In this document: positions 34,062-41,974 of the stretch, one piece after another
How positions within the stretch are numbered: position 1 is the stretch's first letter
Layout: each line of letters starts with the position of its first letter
DNA from: CAZBWS01 sp964495705
Lineage (GTDB): Bacteria; Pseudomonadota; Gammaproteobacteria; HTCC5015
Length of the DNA: 64,000 bases
Direction of reading: 5' to 3'
Assembly: GCA_964495705.1 (NCBI GenBank)
Contig: CAZBWS010000004.1
Location: 1-64,000 of the forward strand
Program-made: the position numbers and the translations under genes
Notes under the pieces: generated by a model
Databases searched by the model: none
What the model was told of the DNA's origin: nothing
Seen by the model: the letters and a program-made list of their open reading frames with translations, nothing else

Positions 34062-34766
34062 ATGAGTGATTCAGATTTAAGCTATGAGCTGGCCCGTTGG
34101 TACGAAGGTGCAGCGGGTCAGCGTATACGACAACAGATTAGTGCCAAACTACCTAAAATCGTCGCCACTATGCCAGGCCAGCAGCATGCTCAGATTGGTG
34201 TAGGCTATTGGCCGGGCATGTATAAAAAAAGCATGCAGTTGTCTTACCATGATGTGTTTGGTGCAGAAGTGAACCCTGGTGTATTGCCAAATAGCATGGA
34301 TAGCCTATTGCTGATTCACGCTTTAGATGTAAACTCGGACCCCCAGCGCATATTACATATTGCCGATAAACTGGTTGCCAAGTCGGGACACCTGATTATT
34401 GTAGGTTTTAACCCACTTAGTCTATGGGGCCTAATGCGTCTGCCGATGTTGGCTTTGCGTCGCAGCCCCTGGCGCAGTGGTTTTTATAGTTTGTGGCGTA
34501 CGCGCGACTGGTTGAAAGTGCTCAATTACGAAGTGCGTTTGCAAACGAGTTTGATTCAGATGCCGCCCTTGCCAGGCGGGGTGGAACTGAACTGGTTGGA
34601 TAAACTATTGCATTGGTTGATGCCTAATTGGGGGGCCGTCAATATCATAGTGGCTAAACGCCCATGGTTCCCCATGACCGGGGTTAAAAACTATAAAATT
34701 AAAGAGCGTTTAGAGGCTGCGGTGATACCCGAGCCAACAACACGCAATATCAAAGACAAGGTTTAG
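34062..34766 (+). CDS. YafS-like SAM-dependent methyltransferase
   Basis: A 234-residue class I methyltransferase-like protein. The SAM-binding region is atypical (HAQIGVGYWPGMYKKSMQ in place of a glycine-rich loop), followed by LPNSMDSLLLIHALDVNSDPQRIL (motif II-like) and HLIIVGFNPLSLWGLMRL. It occupies the yafS position before rnhA-dnaQ, as in E. coli, where gloB normally lies between it and mltD; gloB is absent here. One base separates it from rnhA. Substrate unknown. Confidence 0.8.
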   Translation: MSDSDLSYELARWYEGAAGQRIRQQISAKLPKIVATMPGQQHAQIGVGYWPGMYKKSMQLSYHDVFGAEVNPGVLPNSMDSLLLIHALDVNSDPQRILHIADKLVAKSGHLIIVGFNPLSLWGLMRLPMLALRRSPWRSGFYSLWRTRDWLKVLNYEVRLQTSLIQMPPLPGGVELNWLDKLLHWLMPNWGAVNIIVAKRPWFPMTGVKNYKIKERLEAAVIPEPTTRNIKDKV

Positions 34767-34767
34767 A

Positions 34768-35202
34768 ATGATTGAAGTAGTAACGATTTACACAGACGGT
34801 GCTTGCAAGGGCAATCCTGGCCGAGGTGGCTGGGGAGCATTGATGATGTATGGAGATAAAAAGCAAGAGCTGTGTGGCGGAGAAAAAGAAACCACTAACA
34901 ACCGCATGGAAATGCTAGCGGCCATCAAGGCCTTGAGTGCATTGAATCGCTCCTGCAAGGTCGCCCTCTATACGGATTCCACATACCTGCGCAAAGGCGT
35001 GTTGGAATGGATGAAAAACTGGAAAAAAAATGGCTGGAAAACGGCGGCCAAGAAGCCAGTTAAAAATGTGGATCTGTGGCAGCAACTGGATGAGATTATT
35101 CAACAACATGATATTGATTGGCATTGGGTTAAGGGACATAGCGGTGACCCTGGCAATGAGCGGGCCGATGAACTGGCCAATAAGGGCATAGAGAGCATAT
35201 AG
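34768..35202 (+). CDS. rnhA: Ribonuclease HI
   Basis: Degrades RNA in RNA/DNA hybrids. A 144-residue protein with the full DEDD active site: IYTDGACKGNPG (Asp), ETTNNRMEM (Glu), ALYTDSTYL (Asp) and GNERADELA (Asp), plus the basic handle (MKNWKKNGWKTAAKKPVKN). One base after the yafS-like gene and one base before dnaQ. Confidence 0.98.
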   Translation: MIEVVTIYTDGACKGNPGRGGWGALMMYGDKKQELCGGEKETTNNRMEMLAAIKALSALNRSCKVALYTDSTYLRKGVLEWMKNWKKNGWKTAAKKPVKNVDLWQQLDEIIQQHDIDWHWVKGHSGDPGNERADELANKGIESI

Positions 35203-35203
35203 C

Positions 35204-35941
35204 GTGAGACAAATAGTACTTGATACCGAAACGACGGGTTTAGAAATCTCTGATGGCCACCGCATTATTGAGATAGGCTGTGTGGAGCTAATCAATCGCC
35301 GTCTTACCGGAAACAACTTTCACGTGTATTTACAGCCAGATCGCAAGAGTGACCCAGGTGCTGTTGAGGTTCACGGTATTACGGATGAGTTTCTTGCTGA
35401 CAAACCGCGCTTTGCGGATGTGGTGGATGAGTTCATGGCTTATATTGACGGCAGCGAGTTAGTTATCCATAACGCGCCCTTTGATATTGGCTTTATGAAC
35501 CATGAGCTAAATATTTTGAATAAAGTCATGGGCACGCAGTGGCAGCCCAGCGAACACTATTGCTCGGTGCTAGATACACTGGTTATGGCGCGCAAAATGC
35601 ACCCTGGCAAGCGTGTCAACCTTGATGCCTTGTGCCGTATGTACACCATTGATAACTCACAGCGAACCTTACACGGCGCTTTGCTCGATGCAGAGATTCT
35701 AGCCGACGTCTATCTAATGATGACCGGTGGCCAGACTGACTTGATTCTGGCCGAAGATTCCGCTGCCAGCCAAGAACAGGGAGACGATCTGCAAATACTA
35801 CAAAGTATGAATGCGGATAGGGCGCCGCTGCCGGTTGTTCGTGCAACGGATGAGGAGTTGGCGGTGCATGAAGAGTACTTGGGGAAGGTGAGGAAGGCGT
35901 CAGGGAGTTGTATTTGGGATTCGATGAAGGCAGGGGAGTAG
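35204..35941 (+). CDS. dnaQ: DNA polymerase III epsilon subunit
   Basis: The 3'-5' proofreading exonuclease of the replicative polymerase, 245 residues. Exo I QIVLDTETTGLE, Exo II VIHNAPFDIGFMNHEL and Exo III HGALLDAEILADVYLMMTGGQ are intact; the C-terminal part that binds the alpha subunit is present. It starts with GTG 35204, one base after the rnhA stop. In E. coli rnhA and dnaQ are divergent; here they are co-directional, as in pseudomonads. Confidence 0.97.
   Translation: MRQIVLDTETTGLEISDGHRIIEIGCVELINRRLTGNNFHVYLQPDRKSDPGAVEVHGITDEFLADKPRFADVVDEFMAYIDGSELVIHNAPFDIGFMNHELNILNKVMGTQWQPSEHYCSVLDTLVMARKMHPGKRVNLDALCRMYTIDNSQRTLHGALLDAEILADVYLMMTGGQTDLILAEDSAASQEQGDDLQILQSMNADRAPLPVVRATDEELAVHEEYLGKVRKASGSCIWDSMKAGE
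35811..35820 (+). repeat. Uptake-like motif, copy 7 (in dnaQ)
   Basis: Exact 10-mer followed by G; in frame part of Met-Asn-Ala-Asp-Arg. Confidence 0.85.
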
Positions 35942-36010
35942 GGTGGATTAGGCGTAGCCGTAATCCACCGTGCAGGAATAATAGTTATGGTGGGTTACGC
36001 TGCGCTCAAG
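35942..36010. repeat. REP-like palindromic element after dnaQ
   Basis: A hairpin with arms GGTGGATTA (35942-35950) and TAATCCACC (35961-35969) around GGC/GCC. A second partial unit (GGTGGGTTACGCTGCGCT, from about 35990) lacks its closing arm. The pattern is like the GTAGGGTGG...CCACC repetitive extragenic palindromes common in proteobacteria. Only one copy is seen in the window. Confidence 0.55.
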
Positions 36011-36027
36011 ATGACATTAATTGAGTT

Positions 36028-36070
36028 ATGCGGATAGCTTGTAAAACCTTCTTTCCTAGCCTATCCGCAT
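36028..36070. repeat. Inverted pair of uptake-like motifs (copies 8 and 9)
   Basis: Copy 8 at 36028-36037 (+) and copy 9 at 36061-36070 (-) form a 10-bp stem with a 23-base loop, followed on the plus strand by a T-tract (TTTTTT near 36075). It lies between the convergent dnaQ and smpB genes, where a terminator is expected. Confidence 0.85.
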
Positions 36071-36081
36071 TCAGTTTTTTG

Positions 36082-36555
36082 CTAATGCGCCTTCATCAAG
36101 CGCTGCTTATCCCTAGCCCAGTCCCTATCTTTCTCGGTAGCACGCTTGTCGTGCTGCTTCTTACCCTTGGCTAAACCAATGTCGGCTTTGATTTTTCCAC
36201 CTTTCCAATACAAGGCACTTACTACTAAGGTATAACCATCGCGATCGACTTGGCCGATTAGGCGGTTCAGTTCGTGGCGATGCATTAACAGCTTGCGGTT
36301 GCGCATGGGGTCTGTAGTGACGTGGGTAGAAGCGCTATTGAGGGCGGTGATATGGCAGCCAAATAAAAAGGCTTCGCCGTCTTTAATCAGTACATAGGAT
36401 TCGTTGAGCTGCACGCGCCCCGCGCGCAAACTTTTCACTTCCCAGCCCATAAGAGACAGTCCCGCTTCAAAGTTCTGTTCAATGAAGTAGTCGTGACGCA
36501 CTTTTTTGTTTTGTGCGATATTGCCGGGTGATACTTTTTTCTTCTGTTTGGCCAT
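36082..36555 (-). CDS. smpB: SsrA-binding protein
   Basis: SmpB delivers tmRNA to stalled ribosomes. A 157-residue protein with RHDYFIEQNFEAGLSLMGWEVKSLRAGRVQLNESYVLI and the C-terminal basic tail (GKKQHDKRATEKDRDW). The family starts MAKxKKK, so ATG 36555 is preferred over ATG 36564. A perfect TATAAT occurs just upstream at the 36564 ATG. If it is the -10 element, transcription would begin close to the start codon; this is speculative. The ssrA gene itself is not seen nearby. Confidence 0.96.
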   Translation of the reverse strand: MAKQKKKVSPGNIAQNKKVRHDYFIEQNFEAGLSLMGWEVKSLRAGRVQLNESYVLIKDGEAFLFGCHITALNSASTHVTTDPMRNRKLLMHRHELNRLIGQVDRDGYTLVVSALYWKGGKIKADIGLAKGKKQHDKRATEKDRDWARDKQRLMKAH

Positions 36556-36667
36556 AAGTCCCATTATAGCGATAAGCGAGGCAGAGTTTTACACATTTAA
36601 GCTGATTTTTTCGCCCAGTCTTATTAGAATGGCGTTCAGGCACACTATCACTACCTTAGGGGACTTC

Positions 36668-38107
36668 ATGCAAGTACAAAATAACGAAGCAGGGAATGCT
36701 TATTGGTCGTCGCGATTGGCATTTATCCTGGCCGCGACAGGTTCTGCAGTGGGCTTGGGTAATATTTGGAAGTTTCCCTATGTTGCTGGCGAGAATGGTG
36801 GGGGTGCTTTTGTAGCGGTATATTTATTGTGCATCTTGATGATTGGTTTGCCGATTATGATGGCAGAAATTATGCTAGGGCGCCGCTCACGTAAAAACCC
36901 TATTGCTGCAATGGCTGTGTTAGCAGAGGAGTCTGAACGTTCAGGCCGCTGGGTTGGCATAGGTAAAATGGGCGTCATCGCTGGTTTTCTTATTTTGTCT
37001 TTTTATAGTGTGATCGCAGGCTGGTCTCTGGCCTATGTGTTTCGTGCTATTGGGGGCATGTTTAACAATATTGATGTAGTCGCGGCGAACCAAATGTGGA
37101 CGGACCTAAGTACTGACGCAGAGCGTACTTTGGCTTGGCATACAGTTTTTATGACCACTGTTGTGGTGATTGTATCCAAAGGGGTGACAGGTGGTCTGGA
37201 GAAGATGATCAAGTTGTTAATGCCCATGTTATTTCTGTTGTTATTAGTCCTCGTTGGAATTTCCTTTTCCCAGGGAGATGCGGATAAGGCGCTGAGTTAT
37301 TTATTTGATGTGGACTTCAGTAAAATTTCTGTAGGTGTGGTGGCAGACGCTATGGGGCAAGCTTTTTTCTCACTGAGCTTGGGGATGGGGGCAATCTTAA
37401 TGTACGGCGCATATCTGCCTAAAGAAGCCTCTATTGCTAAAACCTCTCTAGCAATTGTGGGTGCAGATACTGCGGTTGCGCTAATTTCTGGTTTGGCCAT
37501 TTTCCCCTTGGTATTTGCTATTCCTGGTTTGGAGGCCAGTTCGGGCCCTTCATTAGTTTTTAAAGCTTTACCGCAGGTGTTTGGTCAAATCGAAGGTGGA
37601 ACCTTTGTTGGTACACTATTTTTCGTATTGTTATTTGTCGCTGCCTTAACTTCGGCTATTTCACTCTTAGAGCCAGTGGTTTCTTGGCTAGTAGAGCATC
37701 GCTCTTATGAACGCACTCATGCAGCTCGCTTAAGCGGCTTTGTGATTTGGTTGCTGGGTTTGGGTACGGTTTTCTCATTTAGCATTTGGTCTGATGCAAG
37801 CCTTACTATTGCGCCTAAAGTGGGTGATAAAATCTATATGTTAATTGAAAATCAGAGCTTTTTCTCAATGGTTGATTTCACCACTTCCAATGTTATGTTG
37901 CCTCTGGGTGGTGCATTAATGGCTTATTTTGTGGGCTTTATGATGAAACCCGAGTTTGTTGAAGAAGAAATGAATGACTTACCTAAAGCCCTATTCAAAA
38001 CATGGTACTTCCTTATTCGAAATGTAGCCCCCGTAGCCGCATTCGTGATTTTTGTACATGTGACCGGCCTTGGCAATGCATTGTCTGTCTGGTTTGGCTG
38101 GGGCTAA
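36668..38107 (+). CDS. Sodium-dependent transporter, neurotransmitter:sodium symporter family
   Basis: A 479-residue NSS (LeuT-fold) transporter with about 11-12 membrane helices. The sodium/substrate signature is in helix 1 (WSSRLAFILAATGSAVGLGNIWKFPYVAGENGGGAFV). Helix 6 is FFSLSLGMGAILMYGAYL. Members typically import amino acids. ATG 36668 is chosen, with AGGGGA five bases upstream; the longer frame from 36506 runs into the divergent smpB gene. Substrate unknown. Confidence 0.93.
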   Translation: MQVQNNEAGNAYWSSRLAFILAATGSAVGLGNIWKFPYVAGENGGGAFVAVYLLCILMIGLPIMMAEIMLGRRSRKNPIAAMAVLAEESERSGRWVGIGKMGVIAGFLILSFYSVIAGWSLAYVFRAIGGMFNNIDVVAANQMWTDLSTDAERTLAWHTVFMTTVVVIVSKGVTGGLEKMIKLLMPMLFLLLLVLVGISFSQGDADKALSYLFDVDFSKISVGVVADAMGQAFFSLSLGMGAILMYGAYLPKEASIAKTSLAIVGADTAVALISGLAIFPLVFAIPGLEASSGPSLVFKALPQVFGQIEGGTFVGTLFFVLLFVAALTSAISLLEPVVSWLVEHRSYERTHAARLSGFVIWLLGLGTVFSFSIWSDASLTIAPKVGDKIYMLIENQSFFSMVDFTTSNVMLPLGGALMAYFVGFMMKPEFVEEEMNDLPKALFKTWYFLIRNVAPVAAFVIFVHVTGLGNALSVWFGWG

Positions 38108-38110
38108 ACC

Positions 38111-38557
38111 ATGCCCAATATTAGTCGATCTGCATTAGTTGTACACTCTCCTCAGCACATGTACGAGCTAGTGAATGCAGTGGGCAATTACCCTGATTTT
38201 TTGCCGTGGTGTGATGCTAGTGAAGTTCACGAGCATACCGATAGTGGTATGTTGGCTACGGTTGCTATTGCCAAGGGGGGGATTAATAAAACGTTCACGA
38301 CGCGCAATCAGTTGATTGAAGGTCGGAGTATTCAAATGCAGTTGGTCGATGGCCCCTTTACTCAATTAGAAGGCTTGTGGGAATTTGAACCGCTGGGGCC
38401 AGAAGCCTGTAAAATTAGTTTAAATTTGAATTTTGAGTTTGATAACCCCGTGTTTCGTGCGAGCTTCGCTAAGGTCTTTGATCAAATAGCAGGTTCTATG
38501 GTCGATGCCTTTGTGCTGCGAGCCAATCAAACCTTAGGAAGTAATAAAAGTGGATAA
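38111..38557 (+). CDS. ratA: RatA family SRPBCC/COQ10-like protein
   Basis: A 148-residue START-like protein: ISRSALVVHSPQHMYELVNAVGNYPDFLPWCDASEV, then GGINKTFTTRN and the C-terminal helix FDQIAGSMVDAFVLRA. Relatives are RatA (a ribosome-associated protein reported to block 70S formation) and the Coq10 ubiquinone chaperone; the latter function is at least as likely. It is paired with rnfH by an 8-base overlap, as in many gammaproteobacteria, opposite smpB. Confidence 0.93.
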   Translation: MPNISRSALVVHSPQHMYELVNAVGNYPDFLPWCDASEVHEHTDSGMLATVAIAKGGINKTFTTRNQLIEGRSIQMQLVDGPFTQLEGLWEFEPLGPEACKISLNLNFEFDNPVFRASFAKVFDQIAGSMVDAFVLRANQTLGSNKSG

Positions 38558-38864
38558 CGAAAGTAATATTATGCGCGTGGAGGTGGCCTTCGCTACTCTT
38601 CAAGAACAATTGATTATTCCTGTGGATGTGGCTGTAGATGCCAGCATTGAAGAAATGATTGAAAGCTCTGGAATCCTTAGGAAGTTCCCCGAAATCGATT
38701 TGAGTAAGAGTAAGGTAGGGGTTTTCAGTGTACAGAAAAAACTCAGCGATACATTGCGTGATGGTGATCGTGTAGAGATCTATCGTGAGCTTATTATCGA
38801 CCCTAAACAAGCGCGTATTAACCGTTTGGCTAAACAGAAAGAAAAGAAGGCTGCGCAGAAGTAG
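38550..38864 (+). CDS. rnfH: RnfH family ubiquitin-like protein
   Basis: A 104-residue beta-grasp protein: RVEVAFATLQEQLIIPVDV, IDLSKSKVGVFSVQKKLSDTLRDGDRVEIYRELIIDPKQARINRLAKQKEKK. The function is undefined (ratA-associated). GTG 38550 is supported by AGGAAG eight bases upstream and overlaps the ratA stop; ATG 38571 is the alternative. A degenerate copy of the uptake-like motif (one mismatch) lies just after its stop at about 38872-38883. Confidence 0.92.
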   Translation: MDNESNIMRVEVAFATLQEQLIIPVDVAVDASIEEMIESSGILRKFPEIDLSKSKVGVFSVQKKLSDTLRDGDRVEIYRELIIDPKQARINRLAKQKEKKAAQK

Positions 38865-38913
38865 TATTTACAGGCTATCCTCATGGGCCTTGGAGAATAT
38901 TCAGTTCACAAAT

Positions 38914-38942
38914 AAAAATGCCCGCATAAGCGGGTATTTTTA
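38914..38942. terminator. Bidirectional terminator rnfH / bamE-like
   Basis: Stem AAAAATGCCCGC / GCGGGTATTTTT with one G-T pair, loop ATAA; between convergent genes. Confidence 0.88.
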
Positions 38943-38956
38943 TAAGGCCGTTAAAT

Positions 38957-39757
38957 TTACTGCAGTTTTCTAAGCGTTGCTTCGGCGCTGATTTTCCAGC
39001 TGCCATTTTGCTGGACTAGGGTTAGCTGCTTAATCACCTTGTCTTGGTAAGTGTTAGAGCGATAGCTTTGCTCAAACTCTGCTCGTGCGGTGTTTTCATC
39101 CAGTAGCATGACGTCTAAATTCTCAATGTCAATGTCTATTGACTTGGGGCGTGTTAGCTTATTTTTGCGCTGTTTCACCCAAGTGCTATGGCTATTTCCC
39201 GTTGTATAGTTAGCGACATAGCTATCGACATAGGCGTCTATATCTTGCTCTGACCAAGCGCTAGCCCAGTTCTGTACGCTGGCGCTAACGCGCTCTTCAT
39301 CGCTAGGGGCCTGTACTGGCTTTTCTATATAAACAGGTTCTTGCTCTATGCTGTTGCCTAGGTCGCTAATAGCAACAATAGCCGGTTCTGGTGCGGTTTG
39401 GGGTGTCGGTGCGAGAGCAGGGGCTTGCAAATTAGCAACATCAAAGTCTTTACTCTTAGCCCCTGTTAGCAGGCCATCTTTAAAGATTAGGGTCATTTGC
39501 TGGTTGATCAGCTCTTCACGTTGACGGTCTACATAATGGATATAGTCCCAGCGATTGGGGTGGAAAATGTCTTGAATAGAAGGGCTGCCCATTACAAATT
39601 TGACTTGTTCTTCGGTCATGCCCAGTTCGAGTTTATCGATAGATTCTTGCTCAATAACACTGCCTTGGGTGATTTCAATGCGGTGGGCACTGGGGATAAG
39701 GGCACAAGAGGTGATAAATAATGTGAGACTGATTAGTAGTGAGCTGCGTTTTAGCAT
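38957..39757 (-). CDS. bamE: BamE/SmpA-OmlA domain lipoprotein with extra C-terminal domain
   Basis: A 266-residue lipoprotein (lipobox ITSC). Residues about 25-110 are a BamE domain (QGSVIEQESIDKLELGMTEEQVKFVMGSPSIQDIFHPNRWDYIHY, LTLIFKDGLLTG-like segment), a subunit of the outer-membrane assembly complex. A Pro/Ala-rich linker (about 112-150) leads to a C-terminal NTF2/SnoaL-like domain (about 155-264; VQNWASAWSEQDIDAYVDSYVANY, KQLTLVQQNGSWKISAE). Usual BamE is 110-180 residues, so this is a fusion. Divergent from fur, the standard bamE/fur arrangement. Confidence 0.88.
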   Translation of the reverse strand: MLKRSSLLISLTLFITSCALIPSAHRIEITQGSVIEQESIDKLELGMTEEQVKFVMGSPSIQDIFHPNRWDYIHYVDRQREELINQQMTLIFKDGLLTGAKSKDFDVANLQAPALAPTPQTAPEPAIVAISDLGNSIEQEPVYIEKPVQAPSDEERVSASVQNWASAWSEQDIDAYVDSYVANYTTGNSHSTWVKQRKNKLTRPKSIDIDIENLDVMLLDENTARAEFEQSYRSNTYQDKVIKQLTLVQQNGSWKISAEATLRKLQ

Positions 39758-39829
39758 GAGTATTAATTCGGTTGTATAAAGAATATGTGCGATAATAGCA
39801 TTCTCAACGCACCATTAGGGAGATTAATT

Positions 39830-40246
39830 GTGCAATCTAGTGACCTGAAAAAGGCCGGTTTAAAAATAACATTGCCGCGTATGAAGATTCTGGAAATTCT
39901 AGAAAGTTCAACGCAACGCCATTTAAGTGCGGAAGATATTTATCGAACGCTAATTGCTGCCAATGATGATATTGGCTTGGCAACTGTTTATCGTGTGCTG
40001 ACTCAGTTTGAAGCTGCTGGCCTCGTTGAGCGCCACCACTTTGAAGGTGGACAAGCCGTTTTTGAAATCAATGATGGTGAGCACCATGACCACTTGGTGT
40101 GTATGAAGTGTGGGAAAGTTGTTGAATTTTTTGATGAAGTTATTGAGGAGAGACAGCACTCCATCGCTGAGGAAAAGGGATTTCAGATGACTGACCACAG
40201 TATGATTCTCTATGGCCTGTGCGATAATGAAGAATGTCGAAAGTAG
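39830..40246 (+). CDS. fur: Ferric uptake regulator
   Basis: The iron-responsive repressor, 138 residues from GTG 39830. DNA-binding domain: LKKAGLKITLPRMKILEILE, LSAEDIYRTLIAANDDIGLATVYRVLTQFEAAGLVERHHFEGG. Metal sites: HHDHLVCMKCGKVVEFFD and CDNEEC. AGGGAG lies eight bases upstream of GTG, and homologues begin right there, so the earlier in-frame ATG 39785 is rejected. No convincing Fur box is visible upstream. Confidence 0.96.
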   Translation: MQSSDLKKAGLKITLPRMKILEILESSTQRHLSAEDIYRTLIAANDDIGLATVYRVLTQFEAAGLVERHHFEGGQAVFEINDGEHHDHLVCMKCGKVVEFFDEVIEERQHSIAEEKGFQMTDHSMILYGLCDNEECRK

Positions 40247-40263
40247 AGTATTATAGATCTTAA

Positions 40264-40291
40264 GAAAGCCCACATTTGTGGGCTTTTTTTT
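40264..40291. terminator. Terminator after fur
   Basis: Stem GCCCACA / TGTGGGC (40268-40274 with 40277-40283), T8 tract; also serves the convergent recN. Confidence 0.9.
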
Positions 40292-40293
40292 GC

Positions 40294-41964
40294 TTAAATG
40301 GTTGCGCGTTGAATCATCTCTTCTGCGTGTTTGATAGTTTGCTCAGTCATTTCTATGCCCCCTAACATGCGTGCTACCTCATCAATACGGTCCTTGTCGT
40401 TGAGTACTTTAATACTTGTGGTTGTAATGTCTTGGCCCTTTTGCTTGGCAACTTTTAAGTGTTGGTGAGCTTGTGCTGCGACTTGGGGGAGGTGGGTGAC
40501 ACACATCACTTGGCGCTCAACGCCTAAGCTGCGCAAGTGTTTGCCTACGACTTCGGCAACGCCGCCGCCAATACCTGTGTCGACTTCATCAAAAATCAAT
40601 GTGGGTACTTTTTCGCAGCTGGCAGTGATCATTTGAATGGCTAAGCTGATGCGTGAAAGCTCACCGCCTGAAGCGACTTTACTCAATGCCTTGAGAGGTT
40701 GGCCCGGGTTGGTGCTGACCATGAATTCAATTTTATCTTGGCCGTGGCTGTTAAATGAGCTGTCATCGTGGAGGACTTCAATTTGGAAGCGGCCACCGTC
40801 CATACCCAGGCCTTGCATCGCTTCGCTGACTAATGCGGATAGGCCTTGCGCTGTATTGGTACGCAACTGGTGTAATTGCTCGGCTGACGTTTGGTAAGCC
40901 GCTTGTGTGGAGTCAAGCTTGGCCAGTAGTTCTGTCAAGGTAGCATCAGCATTTTCAAGTTGTTGCAACTCTTCAAGTATATTTTGCTGCAGCGTTAACA
41001 GCGCTTCAGGCTCCATTTGGTGTTTGCGCGATAGACTGTGAATGTCTCCCATACGTGTTTCTAAATATTGCAGGCGAGTTGGATCCATATCCAAGCTATC
41101 CGCATAGCTACGCAGTGCCGATCCAGCTTCCTCTGTGTGTATTAGGGCCGTGTTAAGGCTTTCCGTAATGTTTTTCAGACTAGAGTCTAGCTGGCTAAGT
41201 TGTTCAATGGCGTGCAGTTGTTGTCCAAGTTGGTGGCTTAGGCTTTGCTCGTCCAACTCACTGAGTATTTGCAGTGCGGTTTGTGCCGTGGTGAGCAATT
41301 TTTCTGCATTCGCTAGTCGGTTGTGCTCCTCATTAATGCTGTGCCATTCACCTGCTTGCAAATTGAGTTGCTCTAGTTCTCTTGCTTGGAAGTTGAGTAA
41401 GTCTAGGCGTTCATTGCGCTGTTGTTCGGCACTGCGCAATTGCTCATATTGCTGCTGTGCTAGTTTGCAGGCTCGGTGGGCGGAGAGGCATTCGCAAAGA
41501 AGTTCTTTATGATTGCCGTAATCATCTAGGCGTTGACGTTGGATATCTTTTTTAAGTAGCGACTGGTGTTCATGTTGGCCATGAATGTCGACTAATTGTT
41601 TGCCGATATCGCGTAGTATTTGCAGTGTGACTGGGCTGCCATTCAAATAGCCTTTGGAGCGCCCCTCGCTGGTGACAACGCGGCGAATGATACATTCTTG
41701 TTCGCTGTCTAAGTCTAGCCCGTCTAGCTGACTGTTGAGCTCAGGCAGGGCGCCGAGGTCAAAGCTAGCGCTAATATCAGCCTTGTCGCAGCCGTGGCGA
41801 ACATTACCCGCCTCCGCTCGGTCACCTAATACTAAGCCTAGTGCGTCAAGTAAAATAGATTTACCCGCGCCTGTTTCTCCGGTCATGGAAGTCATGCCCG
41901 CTAGTATATCTAGGTCTAGCTGCTCAATAATGGCAAAGTTTTTAATATGAAGTTGTGTCAGCAT
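40294..41964 (-). CDS. recN: DNA repair protein RecN
   Basis: An SMC-like ATPase for double-strand-break repair, 556 residues. It starts MLTQLHIKNFAIIEQLDL. Walker A GETGAGKSILLDALGLVLGDRA; long central coiled coil (about 150-370); ABC signature KVASGGELSRISLAIQM; Walker B PTLIFDEVDTGIGG. ATG 41964 is chosen on the family N-terminus; 10 bases after the nadK stop. Its gene contains two exact uptake-like motifs in opposite orientations. Confidence 0.97.
   Translation of the reverse strand: MLTQLHIKNFAIIEQLDLDILAGMTSMTGETGAGKSILLDALGLVLGDRAEAGNVRHGCDKADISASFDLGALPELNSQLDGLDLDSEQECIIRRVVTSEGRSKGYLNGSPVTLQILRDIGKQLVDIHGQHEHQSLLKKDIQRQRLDDYGNHKELLCECLSAHRACKLAQQQYEQLRSAEQQRNERLDLLNFQARELEQLNLQAGEWHSINEEHNRLANAEKLLTTAQTALQILSELDEQSLSHQLGQQLHAIEQLSQLDSSLKNITESLNTALIHTEEAGSALRSYADSLDMDPTRLQYLETRMGDIHSLSRKHQMEPEALLTLQQNILEELQQLENADATLTELLAKLDSTQAAYQTSAEQLHQLRTNTAQGLSALVSEAMQGLGMDGGRFQIEVLHDDSSFNSHGQDKIEFMVSTNPGQPLKALSKVASGGELSRISLAIQMITASCEKVPTLIFDEVDTGIGGGVAEVVGKHLRSLGVERQVMCVTHLPQVAAQAHQHLKVAKQKGQDITTTSIKVLNDKDRIDEVARMLGGIEMTEQTIKHAEEMIQRATI
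40833..40842 (+). repeat. Uptake-like motif, copy 10 (in recN)
   Basis: Exact 10-mer followed by GG; recN is on the other strand and reads it as Gly-Leu-Ser-Ala-Leu. Confidence 0.85.
41096..41105 (-). repeat. Uptake-like motif, copy 11 (in recN)
   Basis: Exact copy on the coding strand of recN, encoding part of Tyr-Ala-Asp-Ser-Leu. Confidence 0.85.
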
Positions 41965-41974
41965 AATTGTGTCG

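Noticed and set aside
38550..38570. Treating ATG 38571 as the rnfH start
   Set aside because: GTG 38550 has AGGAAG at ideal spacing, while nothing comparable precedes 38571.
39785..39829. ATG 39785 as fur start
   Set aside because: The GTG at 39830 has a better ribosome-binding site and fits the family N-terminus.
39781..39830. Fur box upstream of fur (GATAATAGCATTCTC)
   Set aside because: Only one half resembles the consensus; it could equally be a -10 element.
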